Positions 46,698-57,206 are shown, counted from the stretch's first letter. The stretch is 64,000 bases of DNA from Cognatundibacterium rivi (GCF_018139565.1 NZ_JAGSPK010000006.1:248001-312000), one strand, 5' to 3'. Notes: generated from the sequence alone by a model not told the origin. A program made the numbers and translations.

Positions 46698-47582
46698 ATG
46701 ACGACAATAAGCCTGACCTCCAACCGTTTTGCTCAATACTGGGCTCTGACCAAACCGCGCGTAACTCAGCTGGCGGTGTTTTGTGCCGTCATCGGCATGT
46801 TTCTGGCCACACCTGATTTACCCGACTGGCGTGTTGTGGTTGCCGCGACCATAGGGATCTGGCTGTTGGCGGGTGCCGCTTTTGCGGTGAATTGCCTGGT
46901 CGAGCGCGAGATCGATTCGCGCATGGCGCGTACCGCGCGCCGCGCCACAGCCGCTGGTGAAATCAGTGCATCTCAGACCTTATTGTTTTCAGGTGTGATC
47001 GGTGGTGCCGGGATGTGGGTGTTGTACACGCTGGTGAATCCGCTAACGATGTGGCTTACATTTACGACTTTTGTCGGTTATGCCGTGGTGTACACCATCA
47101 TTCTGAAGCCAGCGACGCCGCAAAATATTGTGATTGGCGGCTTGTCTGGCGCGATGCCGCCGGCGCTCGGCTGGGCCGCGGTGGCAAACGATGTTCCTAT
47201 GCAAGCGTGGTTGCTGGTGATGATCATTTTTGTCTGGACGCCGCCGCATTTCTGGGCGCTGGCGATGTACCGGCGTGATGACTACGCGCGCTCAGGCCTG
47301 CCTATGCTGCCGATTACGCATGGCCCTGAATTCACCCGTTTTCACATCTGGTTGTACACCATCGCTTTATTCGCGACGACGATGTTGCCTTATGCCGTGC
47401 AGATGAGCGGCCTGATTTATCTGGTCAGTGCCGTCATCCTCGGGGCGATTTTTCTCTGGTACGCATGGCGGATTTATCGCAATTACAACGATATTCTCGC
47501 CCGCAAAACATTCGCTTATTCGATCATTTACCTGTCACTGCTGTTTGCGGCGCTGCTGGTTGATCACTACATACGACTATGA
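46698..47582 (+). CDS. ctaB: Protoheme IX farnesyltransferase (heme O synthase)
   Basis: 294-residue UbiA-family prenyltransferase. [29 protein letters not shown] is the first Asp-rich motif (N-x-x-x-E-x-x-I-D-x-x-M-x-R-T), [17 protein letters not shown] follows, and the second motif region is [26 protein letters not shown]. About nine TM helices. Makes heme O for CtaA. Its stop codon overlaps the sco start (ATGA). Confidence 0.96.
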   Translation: MTTISLTSNRFAQYWALTKPRVTQLAVFCAVIGMFLATPDLPDWRVVVAATIGIWLLAGAAFAVNCLVEREIDSRMARTARRATAAGEISASQTLLFSGVIGGAGMWVLYTLVNPLTMWLTFTTFVGYAVVYTIILKPATPQNIVIGGLSGAMPPALGWAAVANDVPMQAWLLVMIIFVWTPPHFWALAMYRRDDYARSGLPMLPITHGPEFTRFHIWLYTIALFATTMLPYAVQMSGLIYLVSAVILGAIFLWYAWRIYRNYNDILARKTFAYSIIYLSLLFAALLVDHYIRL

Positions 47583-48160
47583 ACTTACTCAAAAAATTAT
47601 TCGCCTGCGCTCTGATCGCAGGGCTGGCGGCTTGCGGCAAACCCGGAGAAAAATTCAATAACACGGACCTCACCGGGCTCGATTATGCGCAGGATTTTTC
47701 CCTCACTGATCACAATGGCAAGGCCAGGACACTGAAAGATTTTCGCGGCAAGCTGGTGGTGATGTTCTTTGGTTATACCCAGTGTCCTGATGTTTGCCCG
47801 ACCACGATGGTGGAGATGGCGAATGTGATGCAGAAAATGGGACCACAGGCAGAGAAGGTGCAAGTCTTGTTCGTCACGATAGACCCTGAACGCGATACGC
47901 AGGCATTGATGGCGGCGTATGTGCCGAACTTTGATCCGCGCTTCCTCGGCTTGTATGGCGATGCCGCAGCGACGGCAAAAGTGGCGAAAGACTTCAAAGT
48001 GTATTACCAGAAAGTGGACGGCAAAACACCGACCAGTTACACCATGGATCATACGGCGGGCAGCTATGTTTTTGACACGGAAGGCCGCCTGCGTTTATTC
48101 CTGCGGCACGGCCAGGGTGCTGAACCTATCGTTCACGATTTAAAACTGTTGCTGAAGTAA
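47579..48160 (+). CDS. SCO family copper chaperone (lipoprotein)
   Basis: 193 residues. Lipobox LAAC at about residue 19 ([19 protein letters not shown]), then the Sco thioredoxin fold: [46 protein letters not shown] with copper ligands C69 and C73 and H158 in [45 protein letters not shown] is conserved. Delivers copper to the CuA site of subunit II. Last gene of the oxidase operon; a repeat element and terminator follow. Confidence 0.93.
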   Translation: MNLLKKLFACALIAGLAACGKPGEKFNNTDLTGLDYAQDFSLTDHNGKARTLKDFRGKLVVMFFGYTQCPDVCPTTMVEMANVMQKMGPQAEKVQVLFVTIDPERDTQALMAAYVPNFDPRFLGLYGDAAATAKVAKDFKVYYQKVDGKTPTSYTMDHTAGSYVFDTEGRLRLFLRHGQGAEPIVHDLKLLLK

Positions 48161-48213
48161 TTTTGCTGAACTGGCTGACGCGGGCATATAAAACGGCCTG
48201 CTGAGCCTTAAAT

Positions 48214-48286
48214 ATACTGGGGGGAGTATATTTAAACGCCCACTGTTTTCAAGGACATTAGGTGAAAAATGGCAGATACTCCCCCT
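48214..48286. repeat. Intergenic ATACTCC/GGAGTAT repeat element, copy B
   Basis: Begins ATACTGGGGGGAGTAT (48214-48229), then TTTAAACGCCCACTG and GACATTAGG as in copy A at 30951, but the closing motif is CAGATACTCCCCCT (48273-48286), the exact reverse complement of the end of copy A (AGGGGGAGTATCTG). The end has thus been inverted between copies. It lies between the sco gene and the terminator shared with rpoH. Confidence 0.7.
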
Positions 48287-48316
48287 ATTTATTGATTTTC
48301 AGAGGATAAACAATAA

Positions 48317-48346
48317 AAAAAAGGCACTCCGCAGAGTGCCTTTTTT
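48317..48346. terminator. Bidirectional terminator between sco and rpoH
   Basis: AAAAAAGGCACTC (48317-48329), loop CGCA, GAGTGCCTTTTTT (48334-48346). It stops both the cox operon (plus) and rpoH (minus). Confidence 0.93.
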
Positions 48347-48360
48347 CATGCGCGGTCTGA

Positions 48361-49251
48361 TCAGGAAAAGCTGACCAGCGCACCTTTCATTTTTTTCAGC
48401 GCTGCACTTTCAATCTGACGGATACGTTCGGCGGAAACACCGTATTCATCTGCCAGTTCGTGCAGTGTCGCGCCAGAACCGTCGTCATTTTTCAACCAGC
48501 GCGATTCGATAATATGACGTGAACGCGCATCCAGTTTTGACAACGCTGATTCCAGTCCTTCGCTTTGCAAACGATCATACTGGCGTGATTCCAATACCTG
48601 CGTCGGCTCTTCTGATTCTGTTTTCAGATAAGCGATCGGTGCGAATTTATCGTCATCATCATCGGTAGGTGCATCCAGCGCGATATCGCGGCCAGACAGA
48701 CGCATTTCCATTTCGATCACTTCTTCGCGTTTCACATCGAGAGTCTTCGCCAGTGCATCAATTTGCTTCGGCGACATGGTTTCCAGACCTTCTTTGTGGC
48801 TGCGCAGATTGAAAAACAGTTTGCGTTGCGCTTTGGTTGTCGCCACTTTAACTAAACGCCAGTTTTTCAGAATGTACTCGTGCATTTCGGCTTTAATCCA
48901 GTGCATCGCATACGACACCAGACGCACACCCTGATCAGGGTCAAAGCGTTTGACTGCTTTCATCAGGCCGATATTGCCTTCCTGAATCAGATCGGCGTGT
49001 GGCAAGCCATAGCCGAGGTAGCCACGGGCAATGGATACAACCAGACGCAGATGCGACATCACCATCTGTTGCGCAGCAGACAGGTCATTATTGTCACGCA
49101 GGCGGGTCGCCAGATCGATTTCTTCTTCATGCGTCAGCATAGGCAGGCGATTGACCGCAGAAATATAAGCGTCAATATTGCCCAGCGTACCTGTAAAGCC
49201 GAGTGCCAGCGCTGTGCTGTCTGTTACAGGAATAAGTTGTCTTGAAGTCAT
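48361..49251 (-). CDS. rpoH: RNA polymerase heat-shock sigma factor RpoH (sigma-32)
   Basis: 296 residues. LPMLTHEEEIDLATRLRDNNDLSAAQQMVMSHLRLVVSIARGYLGYGLPHADLIQEGNIGLMKAVKRFDPDQGVRLVSYAMHWIKAEMHEYILKNWRLVKVATTKAQRKLFFNLR contains regions 2.1-2.4 and the sigma-32-specific RpoH box (QRKLFFNLR). Region 4 ends TLHELADEYGVSAERIRQIESAALKKMKGAL. ATG 49251 has GAGAGGAA upstream; a longer frame would start inside the promoter region. A CIRCE operator lies 70 bp upstream, so it is likely HrcA-repressed. Confidence 0.97.
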   Translation of the reverse strand: MTSRQLIPVTDSTALALGFTGTLGNIDAYISAVNRLPMLTHEEEIDLATRLRDNNDLSAAQQMVMSHLRLVVSIARGYLGYGLPHADLIQEGNIGLMKAVKRFDPDQGVRLVSYAMHWIKAEMHEYILKNWRLVKVATTKAQRKLFFNLRSHKEGLETMSPKQIDALAKTLDVKREEVIEMEMRLSGRDIALDAPTDDDDDKFAPIAYLKTESEEPTQVLESRQYDRLQSEGLESALSKLDARSRHIIESRWLKNDDGSGATLHELADEYGVSAERIRQIESAALKKMKGALVSFS

Positions 49252-49319
49252 TGTGTTGTTCCTCTCAATTACTGCAGTCCGAGCAAAAAAATAACTCTGA
49301 ACAAACGTACTATTTCCTA

Positions 49320-49349
49320 ATATTAGCACTCTCTTGAGAAGAGTGCTAA
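49320..49349 (-). promoter_or_regulatory. CIRCE element (HrcA operator) over the rpoH promoter
   Basis: TTAGCACTC (49323-49331), 9-bp spacer, GAGTGCTAA (49341-49349): an exact match to the CIRCE consensus. On the minus strand TAATAT (49320-49325) with an upstream TGC is a good extended -10, and TTAGCA (49344-49349) 18 bp away can act as -35, so the operator sits right on the promoter. HrcA control of rpoH by CIRCE has been described for betaproteobacteria; here it is read from sequence. hrcA is not in the window. Confidence 0.93.
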
Positions 49350-49541
49350 TTCTCGTGAAAATGATGATTTCATTAAGATGAGGTCAGAGGGAAAAGCGGG
49401 TATTCCAGATACTTGCCGAGTATGGCTGCCAGTGGTTCGCCATCGGTAACTCTGCAGAAATTTCTGGAATCAGCTTTCTTACTCCGCTTTAACTAAGAGG
49501 TTAGAGCAGCGATTTTTGGGAAAGTTGCAAATCATTATGTA

Positions 49542-50456
49542 TCAGTTTGTTCGCGCCAGTTGACGGCGGACGGACAGATAAGCGCCTGCCAGACCCAGTA
49601 ACATGCTGACACCCAGCAACATCAGGCTGGGTAATATGCCCAGCGGTACCAGCCGGAATTCCGATGCATACAATTTGGCAAATTCTGCAATGGCCTGATT
49701 CAGTGGTTGCAGCGAGGCAGCGATGCCAGCCAGCGCCAGACTTCCCGCCAGCAGGCCTAGCAGTGCGCCAGTGTAATAGTAGGGGCGATGAATGAAGCTG
49801 TTGGTCGCACCTAATAAACGGGTCACGGAAATTTCAGCCTGATGCGAAATGACTTGCAGACGGGTCGCGTTAAACACGACCACAATCACGACGACGCCCA
49901 GTGTCGTTGCCAGAAACAGCAAACCTATCTGCAATATCTGCACGAGTGCAGCCAGTCGTTTAACCCAGGCCGAGTCAACCTGAACCACCTCAACATCGGG
50001 CAAGGCCTGCAGTTGTTCGACCAGTTTATCGAGTTTTGCTGCGTCATTATTCGACAGCGAAAGCACGTAAGCATCCGGCAGGGGATTGCCGCCCAGTGTC
50101 GATAACACTTCTGCCAGACTCGATGCATCCTGCATCGCTGCCAGCGCTTTTTCTTTTGGTGTAAAGCTCAGTTTGCCGCTGATGTTACTGTCTTTCAGCA
50201 GGCGCTTGATTGGTACCGACAATGCCGTTGCATTTTCACGCGCCGTGTCAGTCGTCAGAAAAATACTGATTTCCGGTTCTATCGATAACTGTGAAGAGAT
50301 AGGACGGATATTTTCAATCAGCGTCAGACCCGCAATCGGCAGCGCCAGCGCGATCGCGACTACCAGCACATTGAAAATGAAATTTCCGGTACCGGCACGC
50401 AAGTGGGTGAATGCGCTTTTCAGTGCAAACAGATGTTCACGAAACCAGATGGTCAT
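49542..50456 (-). CDS. ftsX: Cell division protein FtsX
   Basis: 304-residue permease-like protein with an N-terminal TM (NFIFNVLVVAIALALPIAGLTLIENI), a large extracytoplasmic loop and three C-terminal TMs (LVQILQIGLLFLATTLGVVVIVVVFNATRLQVISHQAEISVTRLLGATNSFIHRPYYYTGALLGLLAGSLAL). Works with FtsE at the division septum to control peptidoglycan hydrolases. It follows ftsE by 35 bp. The C-terminal TM bundle is typical of the FtsX superfamily. Confidence 0.94.
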   Translation of the reverse strand: MTIWFREHLFALKSAFTHLRAGTGNFIFNVLVVAIALALPIAGLTLIENIRPISSQLSIEPEISIFLTTDTARENATALSVPIKRLLKDSNISGKLSFTPKEKALAAMQDASSLAEVLSTLGGNPLPDAYVLSLSNNDAAKLDKLVEQLQALPDVEVVQVDSAWVKRLAALVQILQIGLLFLATTLGVVVIVVVFNATRLQVISHQAEISVTRLLGATNSFIHRPYYYTGALLGLLAGSLALAGIAASLQPLNQAIAEFAKLYASEFRLVPLGILPSLMLLGVSMLLGLAGAYLSVRRQLARTN

Positions 50457-50491
50457 AGGGATTTCCTTGAAGGCGTAAGATCAGGAGGCAA

Positions 50492-51166
50492 TCAGGCGGC
50501 AGCGCCTGTTGTCCATGAATCCGAGATTTGTCCATTGCTCAGATAGATCACGCGGTCGGCCTGATCCAGGAATTGTTCGTCGTGACTCGATATCAGACAA
50601 GTGACGCCAGCACTCTGGAATGCTTTCAACGCGCTCAGCACTTTATTCGCATTATCTCTGTCCAGAAACGCGGTCGGTTCGTCGGCCAGAATAATCTTGG
50701 GACGATTCACGATTGCACGCGCAATCGCAACACGCTGTTGTTCTCCGCCGGAGAGTTCCAGCGGCAGGGCGTTGGCTTTATCCAGTAAGCCGACTTTTTC
50801 GAGTGCGACACAGGCGCGCGATTCCGCTTCACCCGAGGCCGCGCCAGTCACAATCAGAGGCAACATGACGTTGGCGAGAACGCTGCGGTCGGTCAGTAAT
50901 TTCTGATCCTGTAAAATCAGACCGAGCTTACGACGTAAATACGGCAGGCTGCCGGTTTTCAGCTTGCTGATGTCCTGGCCATTGACGATGACATGGCCGC
51001 TGGTCGGCTTTTCTATACCTGCGATCATCTTTAATAAAGTCGATTTCCCGGCACCGGATGGCCCCGCCAGAAAAATGAGTTCTCCATCCTGGATGGTCAG
51101 AGAGATATCGCGTAAAGCGTAGGCATCACGCGAATATTGTTTAGTGACGTTATCGAATTCGATCAT
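50492..51166 (-). CDS. ftsE: Cell division ATP-binding protein FtsE
   Basis: 224 residues: [48 protein letters not shown] (Walker A), [19 protein letters not shown] (Q-loop), [32 protein letters not shown] (signature and Walker B) and [12 protein letters not shown] (switch His). FtsE-specific compact length without extra domains. In E. coli and here the order is ftsY-ftsE-ftsX. Confidence 0.95.
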   Translation of the reverse strand: MIEFDNVTKQYSRDAYALRDISLTIQDGELIFLAGPSGAGKSTLLKMIAGIEKPTSGHVIVNGQDISKLKTGSLPYLRRKLGLILQDQKLLTDRSVLANVMLPLIVTGAASGEAESRACVALEKVGLLDKANALPLELSGGEQQRVAIARAIVNRPKIILADEPTAFLDRDNANKVLSALKAFQSAGVTCLISSHDEQFLDQADRVIYLSNGQISDSWTTGAAA

Positions 51167-51192
51167 GGTCGTTGCACTGACTGTCTGTAATT

Positions 51193-52296
51193 TTAATTAA
51201 ACAAGGCGTCGACGAATTCCTGCGCGTTGAATGGTTGCAGATCTTCGATTTGCTCGCCGATACCTATGAAATAGACGGGTATCGGGCGCGTCTTTGCAAT
51301 CGCAGCCAGAACACCACCTTTTGCAGTGCCATCTAATTTGGTGATGATCAAACCGGTCAGCTGCAATGCATCGTCAAACGCTCTGACTTGCGCCAGCGCG
51401 TTTTGTCCGGTGTTGCCGTCAATGATCAACAGCACTTCCTGCGGAGCGCCTTCCATGCCTTTACCGATCACGCGTTTGATCTTTTTCAGTTCTTCCATCA
51501 GATGCAACTGCGTTGGCAAACGCCCTGCGGTATCCACCATCACGACATCGGTGCCGCGTGCACGTGCGGATGCAACGGCATCAAACGCCACCGCTGCCGG
51601 ATCACCGGATTCCTGCGAAATCACGGTCACATCATTGCGCTCGCCCCAGATAGATAATTGCTCGCGCGCCGCAGCACGGAACGTATCGCCAGCCGCCAGC
51701 AACACGGACTGATGGTGCACTTGCATGTGCTTCGCGAGTTTGCCTATGGTGGTGGTTTTTCCGGCGCCATTGACGCCAGCAATCATCATGACCAGAGGCT
51801 GGTGACGACCCAGTTCCAGCGGCTTTTGCAGTGGCGTAAGCAATTCCAGCAACAAAGCTTTAAGCGCTGCTTTAACTTGCTCTGCTTCGGTTAATTTTTC
51901 TTCTTTGACTTTCTTTTTCAGCGTATCGAGCAAAAACAAGGTTGCTTCAACGCCGGCGTCGGATGTCAATAAAGCCGCTTCGAGTTCGTCATAGAGGTCA
52001 TCATCGATACGTGCGCCGATAAACAGCGTGGTCAGATTCGATGATGTTTTGGCCAGACCAGCTTTCAGGCGGCTCAGCCATGAACGCTTTTGCTCCGGTT
52101 GCGGCGCAGGCGCTGATACCGTTTCGACAGATGCTGTTACAGGCGTTGTCGTGGTGACCGGTTGTATTACTGGTTCGGCAATTGTCTGCGGCACCTCGGC
52201 AGGTGTAGTCGGTATTACCGCAGAAGCAGGCGTAGCAACGACTTCTGGCGTTACTACCGGTTCTTCTTTGGGTTTTCTTTTGAAAAAACTAAACAT
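51193..52296 (-). CDS. ftsY: Signal recognition particle receptor FtsY
   Basis: 367 residues. N-terminal acidic/low-complexity A region (MFSFFKRKPKEEPVVTPEVVATPASAVI...), N domain (KRSWLSRLKAGLAKTSSNLTTLF), then the SRP GTPase: GVNGAGKTTTIGKLAKHM (G1), DTFRAAAREQL, DTAGRLPTQLHLMEELKKI (G3), ITKLDGTAKGGVLAAI (G4). Docks SRP-bound ribosomes to the membrane. ATG 52296 is used because FtsY proteins start directly MF.FFK; the in-frame ATG at 52341 is upstream. First gene of ftsYEX. Confidence 0.96.
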   Translation of the reverse strand: MFSFFKRKPKEEPVVTPEVVATPASAVIPTTPAEVPQTIAEPVIQPVTTTTPVTASVETVSAPAPQPEQKRSWLSRLKAGLAKTSSNLTTLFIGARIDDDLYDELEAALLTSDAGVEATLFLLDTLKKKVKEEKLTEAEQVKAALKALLLELLTPLQKPLELGRHQPLVMMIAGVNGAGKTTTIGKLAKHMQVHHQSVLLAAGDTFRAAAREQLSIWGERNDVTVISQESGDPAAVAFDAVASARARGTDVVMVDTAGRLPTQLHLMEELKKIKRVIGKGMEGAPQEVLLIIDGNTGQNALAQVRAFDDALQLTGLIITKLDGTAKGGVLAAIAKTRPIPVYFIGIGEQIEDLQPFNAQEFVDALFN

Positions 52297-52407
52297 CGGA
52301 TAATTTTGTCGGAGAGGGGAAGCTGCAAACTGCTGACCCAAGTATTAGAATGCAGCCATTCTAACAGACCGCGCCGGGTAATTTGACTTACCAGTGTCAT
52401 TCAACTA

Positions 52408-53067
52408 ATGAAAACCAAGACTAAAAAACCCGTATCTCCTCAAAGAGTCGCCCATCAGGTGCGTATCATCGGCGGCCAGTGGAAACGCAGCTTGTTAAGC
52501 GTGATTGAGGCTGACGGCCTGAGGCCAACGCCAGACCGTGTCCGTGAAACGACATTTAACTGGTTGAACCATCTTTTTGACGCGAATTGGGCGCAAGTCA
52601 GTTGTCTGGATTTATTTGCCGGCAGCGGCGCGCTGGGATTTGAGGCTGCCAGCCGTGGTGCGCGTCTGGTCACGATGGTGGAGTCACATACGCCAGCGTT
52701 CAGGCAGCTCGAACAGGTTAAAGCTAAACTCGAAGCGCAGCAGTGCCAGTTGCTCAGAGGTGACGCCGGTAAAGTGATCACGAATGCGGCTGCCGAAGGG
52801 AAAAAATTTGACCTCATCTTGCTGGACCCACCTTTCGGGCAAGGCTGGCTGGCAAAAATTTTGCCCGTTTGCCACGATGCGCTGAGTGAGGATGGGTATG
52901 TGTATGTCGAGGCAGAATTTCCGCTCGACGAGCAAAGCAGTGACCCGGATATGCTGGAATTGCTGAGCGGATGGCAGGTGATACGGGCGGATAAAGCCGG
53001 AAGTGTGTATTTCCATATTCTGCAACGCAACATTTTGCAGCATAATGCGCACGAAAATCAGGCATAA
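52408..53067 (+). CDS. rsmD: 16S rRNA (guanine(966)-N(2))-methyltransferase RsmD
   Basis: 219 residues. RIIGGQWKRSLLSVIEADGLRPTPDRVRETTFNWL is the RsmD N-terminal signature; DLFAGSGALGFEAASRGA is SAM motif I and FDLILLDPPFGQG the DPPY/F catalytic motif. Methylates G966 of 16S rRNA in the 30S head. Divergent from ftsY and followed by coaD after 66 bp, the same association as in many Gram-negative bacteria. Confidence 0.95.
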   Translation: MKTKTKKPVSPQRVAHQVRIIGGQWKRSLLSVIEADGLRPTPDRVRETTFNWLNHLFDANWAQVSCLDLFAGSGALGFEAASRGARLVTMVESHTPAFRQLEQVKAKLEAQQCQLLRGDAGKVITNAAAEGKKFDLILLDPPFGQGWLAKILPVCHDALSEDGYVYVEAEFPLDEQSSDPDMLELLSGWQVIRADKAGSVYFHILQRNILQHNAHENQA

Positions 53068-53124
53068 TGCCAGATCAATTTAGTGCATATCATTATGCAA
53101 ACAGCGCAAATAGCGAAAAAATAG

Positions 53125-53628
<504 letters not shown>

Positions 53629-53661
53629 AGCGTGACTGCCATACCGCAGATGCGCAGATGA

Positions 53662-53937
<276 letters not shown>

Positions 53938-53955
53938 TTTCGTTACCGCCACCGG

Positions 53956-55086
53956 TTATTCGCAACGTACCTGATTTCTGCCGGAACGTTTAGCGTCATA
54001 CAAAGCGCGGTCGGCGCGTGAGATCATTTCTCTTGCCACCGCAGTTGCTTCGCCGAGATTGTGTTTCTCCGATACGGTCGTCAATCCGATAGAAATCGTG
54101 GTGGAACAATGTCCCTTATCTGACAGCGTAAACGGTTTTCCAGCGATGCTGCGACGTATGCGTTCAGCGACCAGCATGGCATCCTGCAGATTGGCATTAA
54201 TCAGTAAAACGACAAATTCCTCGCCACCAAAGCGCCCCAGCGTGTCGCTGAGTCTTAACTCTGCCTTGATCCGCTTTGCCACTTCACACAAAACATCATC
54301 ACCGCCCTGATGGCCGTGCTCATCATTAATTTTCTTGAAAAAATCGATGTCCAGATACATACAGGCGATGCCGTAAGACTGGCGGCGGGCGCGGGCAATT
54401 TCTTCCAGCGTGCGTTGTTCGACATAGCGGCGGTTACTGACATTCGTCAGCGGATCTGTCAGTCCGATATAGACGAGTCGTTCATTATTCAGAACATTTT
54501 CTAAACAGATTGCAATGATGGAACCGAGGCGTTCTATGAAATCAGTTGCCATCGTTGTCAGGAAGCGCTCAGCGCAGAAGCTGCCGAGATTCAGATAACC
54601 GATCAGGCGGTTTTGTCGCACCAGGGGAATGACCGCAACACTGGCGGGCTTTTTAGCACAACTGCGATATAAGTTACCGTACAAATGACTCTGATATTTG
54701 CCTAGCAACGGTTTGTAAGACAGCAGTGCTTTGGTCTGTAATTCGTGTTCGTGGCGGACAAATAGCAGACCGGGAAACTCTTGCAAATCAATGCGCAGGT
54801 CGTTCAGCATTTGTTGTAAATCCTGCCGCGGATCAACCAGCGCAAGGGTCACGATATCAAGATCAGAAGTGTTTGCCAGTTCGCTGAAAATATAGCTGAT
54901 CAGTTCTTTGAAATGACTCGCACCGATAATTTTTAATTCAAAACTCTGATGACGCGCGAGGATGCTTTGATTTCTGTGAGCTAATTCCAGGATATCGTCG
55001 AGCTGTGTGCGGAGGGCGTGATTTTCCACCCGGAGATTCTCCAGGCTTTGTGCCTGACGTCTGGCGTTCACATTGGCTCTGTCCAT
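53956..55086 (-). CDS. Diguanylate cyclase with DUF484/GAF-like sensor
   Basis: 376 residues. An N-terminal coiled coil (ARRQAQSLENLRVENHALRTQLDDILELAHRNQSILARHQSFELKII) and a GAF-like DUF484 domain (~60-200) precede a GGDEF domain: TDPLTNVSNRRYVEQRTLEEI, YLDIDFFKKINDEHGHQGGDDVLCEVAKRI, FGGEEFVVLL. The active site is GGEEF and RLSD five residues before it is an intact inhibitory I-site, so it should make c-di-GMP and be product-inhibited. AAGGAAG precedes the ATG. It stands alone; its signal is unknown. Confidence 0.93.
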   Translation of the reverse strand: MDRANVNARRQAQSLENLRVENHALRTQLDDILELAHRNQSILARHQSFELKIIGASHFKELISYIFSELANTSDLDIVTLALVDPRQDLQQMLNDLRIDLQEFPGLLFVRHEHELQTKALLSYKPLLGKYQSHLYGNLYRSCAKKPASVAVIPLVRQNRLIGYLNLGSFCAERFLTTMATDFIERLGSIIAICLENVLNNERLVYIGLTDPLTNVSNRRYVEQRTLEEIARARRQSYGIACMYLDIDFFKKINDEHGHQGGDDVLCEVAKRIKAELRLSDTLGRFGGEEFVVLLINANLQDAMLVAERIRRSIAGKPFTLSDKGHCSTTISIGLTTVSEKHNLGEATAVAREMISRADRALYDAKRSGRNQVRCE

Positions 55087-55117
55087 ACTTCCTTATTTTT
55101 TCGAGAGGAGGCGGTAT

Positions 55118-55966
55118 TCAAAACGCGATCGGCATTTCAACTTCATCGCCGACGTGTAGCACTAAACCCGCACCTTGTTCGAGGATGACGTTCATGCCAA
55201 ACGTAATTTCGCCATCGACAATCGGGTTGGCGCGATAGCTTTGTAAAATATCGACGGGGCTTGCGCCGACTTCACCTGTTACCTGATCGACCGCCGGAAT
55301 CGGGCAGCGCGGGCAGGGTTTAACAGGACGCAGCTGTATGCCATTCTTCAAAAGGTAACTGGCCGCGTAGTCTTCCTCGAATGCCTCAACGCCATCAATG
55401 ACGATGTTCGGGCGGAAGCGGTTCATAGGAACGGCCTGACGTCCTTGCAGCGCGGCTCTGCGATTCAGGTCATCGAGTGAGGCGTGTGCAATCAGCAGCA
55501 TGGGATAGCCATCAGCGAATCGGGTCGGTGCCAGCGTGTCGCCGGTCCATTTGGTATTGGCAAAACGCTGCGTCTGTGGCGAGAAACGCACCAGCCGGCA
55601 TCGCGTACCTAAGGCTTTGCTAAACCAGATCGCCGCTTCTTCACCTGCGTCATCGGCGCTGATTTCAGTATCCCATATCTGAACCTTGATTTTTTGCGCA
55701 TCGGCATTCGCTTTCAGCGAAATACTCAGGGTTGCCATCGCATCGGTATCGACACGTAAGTTGTCACCCGCAATAGTTACCCGCAGACAGGCCATGCGGG
55801 GATATTCACGTTGTGTCAGAAAAAGACCGCTTCCGTCGACCAGCATCCATTCACGGTCACAGACACCGCCGTAGCTCAATCCACTCGCGGTCATCACTGC
55901 ATCTGTCAGCGCAATGCCAGCACAGGATTTGATCGGATACATCGTGAGTTCGGAAATGGAGGGCAT
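55118..55966 (-). CDS. MOSC domain-containing protein (YcbX-like)
   Basis: 282 residues. N-terminal MOSC beta-barrel domain (SELTMYPIKSCAGIALTDAVMTASGLSYGGVCDREWMLVDGSGLFLTQREYPRMACLRV) followed by the MOSC domain (NRFRPNIVIDGVEAFEEDYAASYLLKNGIQLRPVKPCPRCPIPAVDQVTGEVG, with the conserved molybdenum-ligand Cys in CPRCPIP) and NPIVDGEITFGMNVILEQG. E. coli YcbX is a Mo-dependent N-hydroxylated-base reductase; the same activity is plausible. Likely partner is a ferredoxin/flavin reductase. Confidence 0.93.
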   Translation of the reverse strand: MPSISELTMYPIKSCAGIALTDAVMTASGLSYGGVCDREWMLVDGSGLFLTQREYPRMACLRVTIAGDNLRVDTDAMATLSISLKANADAQKIKVQIWDTEISADDAGEEAAIWFSKALGTRCRLVRFSPQTQRFANTKWTGDTLAPTRFADGYPMLLIAHASLDDLNRRAALQGRQAVPMNRFRPNIVIDGVEAFEEDYAASYLLKNGIQLRPVKPCPRCPIPAVDQVTGEVGASPVDILQSYRANPIVDGEITFGMNVILEQGAGLVLHVGDEVEMPIAF

Positions 55967-56056
55967 GCGGTAAATCTGAGAGTAAAGGCGGTCAGGGCAA
56001 CTATTTTAATGCCTTATGGCAAAACGGGTGAGCTTAAATTGTCAATCACATCACTT

Positions 56057-57073
56057 TTAACGTCCATCAGCGGTGCCGCGGAATTGCAAACGGTAGGCGG
56101 AAGGCGAAATTTTCAGCACTTGTGCAAAATACCGTCGCATCAGTAATGCTGAGCCGAACCCGGCAGCGGATGCAATCTCTTCGATAGATTGCCGGCTCGA
56201 TTCCAATTGCCGTTGCGCAAAGTTCAGTCTCTGATGCAGCAGCCACTTACCAACCGTGGTTCCTGTCAGTTGCTGAAAATGACGGGTAAATGTTCTGCGA
56301 CTCATCAGCGCTTTATTGGCCAGCATATCCAGCGTTTGCGTCTGATCTAAATGACTGTGCATCCAATGCAATACTTTCCCTAACCGATCGTCGCTGGCAA
56401 GTATGGGTATAGGTTGTTCTATGTATTGCGCTTGCCCGCCTTGGCGATGGGGAGCCACCACCAGCCTGCGTGCAACCTGATTCGCTAACTCGGCACCAAA
56501 GTAGCTGCGCAGCAGATGAAGGCAGCAATCAATACCCGCCGCAGTTCCTGCCGAGGTCGTGATTTTGTCCTGATCAACGTACAGGACATCCGGCTTAATA
56601 TGGACTTGCGGATAGCGACGCGCAAACTCCTGCGCCAGCGCCCAATGGGTCGTTGCCTCGCGTTGATTCAGCAAACCCGCATCGGCTAAGACGAAAGCGC
56701 CGAGGCAAAGGCCAACGATATGAGCCCCGTTTTTGTTTGCCACGCGCAGCAATTTGATTAACTCGTCCGGCGTCGCTCTTAAATCTTCGTGCCACGAGGG
56801 AATGATAATGATGTCGGCTCGCCTGAGCGTTGACAGGCCATATTTGGTTTCCAGCGTATAGCCTGCGCTGGTTCTGATTTTGTGATTTCCTGCTGCACTC
56901 TTCTGCGAGCAGACACGTAAGCGTATGTCAGGGGTGTCAGCGTATTTATGTAAGTCACCGAACACCAGGCTGGGTACTGATAAATGAAACGGGCTGATGC
57001 CATCAAACGCCAGCACGCCAATTGTGAGCGGTGATGCAGCGGATTTGATGAATGTGGCAGATGTTATCGGCAT
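56057..57073 (-). CDS. GlxA family transcriptional regulator
   Basis: 338 residues. N-terminal DJ-1/PfpI-like domain (LTIGVLAFDGISPFHLSVPSLVFGDL, ...ADIIIIPSWHEDLRATPDELIKLLRVANKNGAHIVGLCLGAFVLADAGLLNQREATTHWAL with the nucleophile-elbow Cys in GLCLG) and a C-terminal AraC-type HTH (LDMLANKALMSRRTFTRHFQQLTGTTVGKWLLHQRLNFAQRQLESSRQSIEEIASAAGFGSALLMRRYFAQVLKISPSAYRLQFRG). Start chosen at 57073 where the family sequence begins; 57130 is possible. Divergent from the cysteine hydrolase, which it may regulate. Confidence 0.92.
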   Translation of the reverse strand: MPITSATFIKSAASPLTIGVLAFDGISPFHLSVPSLVFGDLHKYADTPDIRLRVCSQKSAAGNHKIRTSAGYTLETKYGLSTLRRADIIIIPSWHEDLRATPDELIKLLRVANKNGAHIVGLCLGAFVLADAGLLNQREATTHWALAQEFARRYPQVHIKPDVLYVDQDKITTSAGTAAGIDCCLHLLRSYFGAELANQVARRLVVAPHRQGGQAQYIEQPIPILASDDRLGKVLHWMHSHLDQTQTLDMLANKALMSRRTFTRHFQQLTGTTVGKWLLHQRLNFAQRQLESSRQSIEEIASAAGFGSALLMRRYFAQVLKISPSAYRLQFRGTADGR

Positions 57074-57206
57074 GGCCTGATTGTATCTAAATATGTCAAT
57101 CGGGTCACTCTGAAAAACAGCAAATTTCACGCAAAATATTCACTCACACAGCACCGCTTTTGTTGCTGATACCGATTCGCCTCGCTTATCTGAAAAAGGA
57201 AAATAG

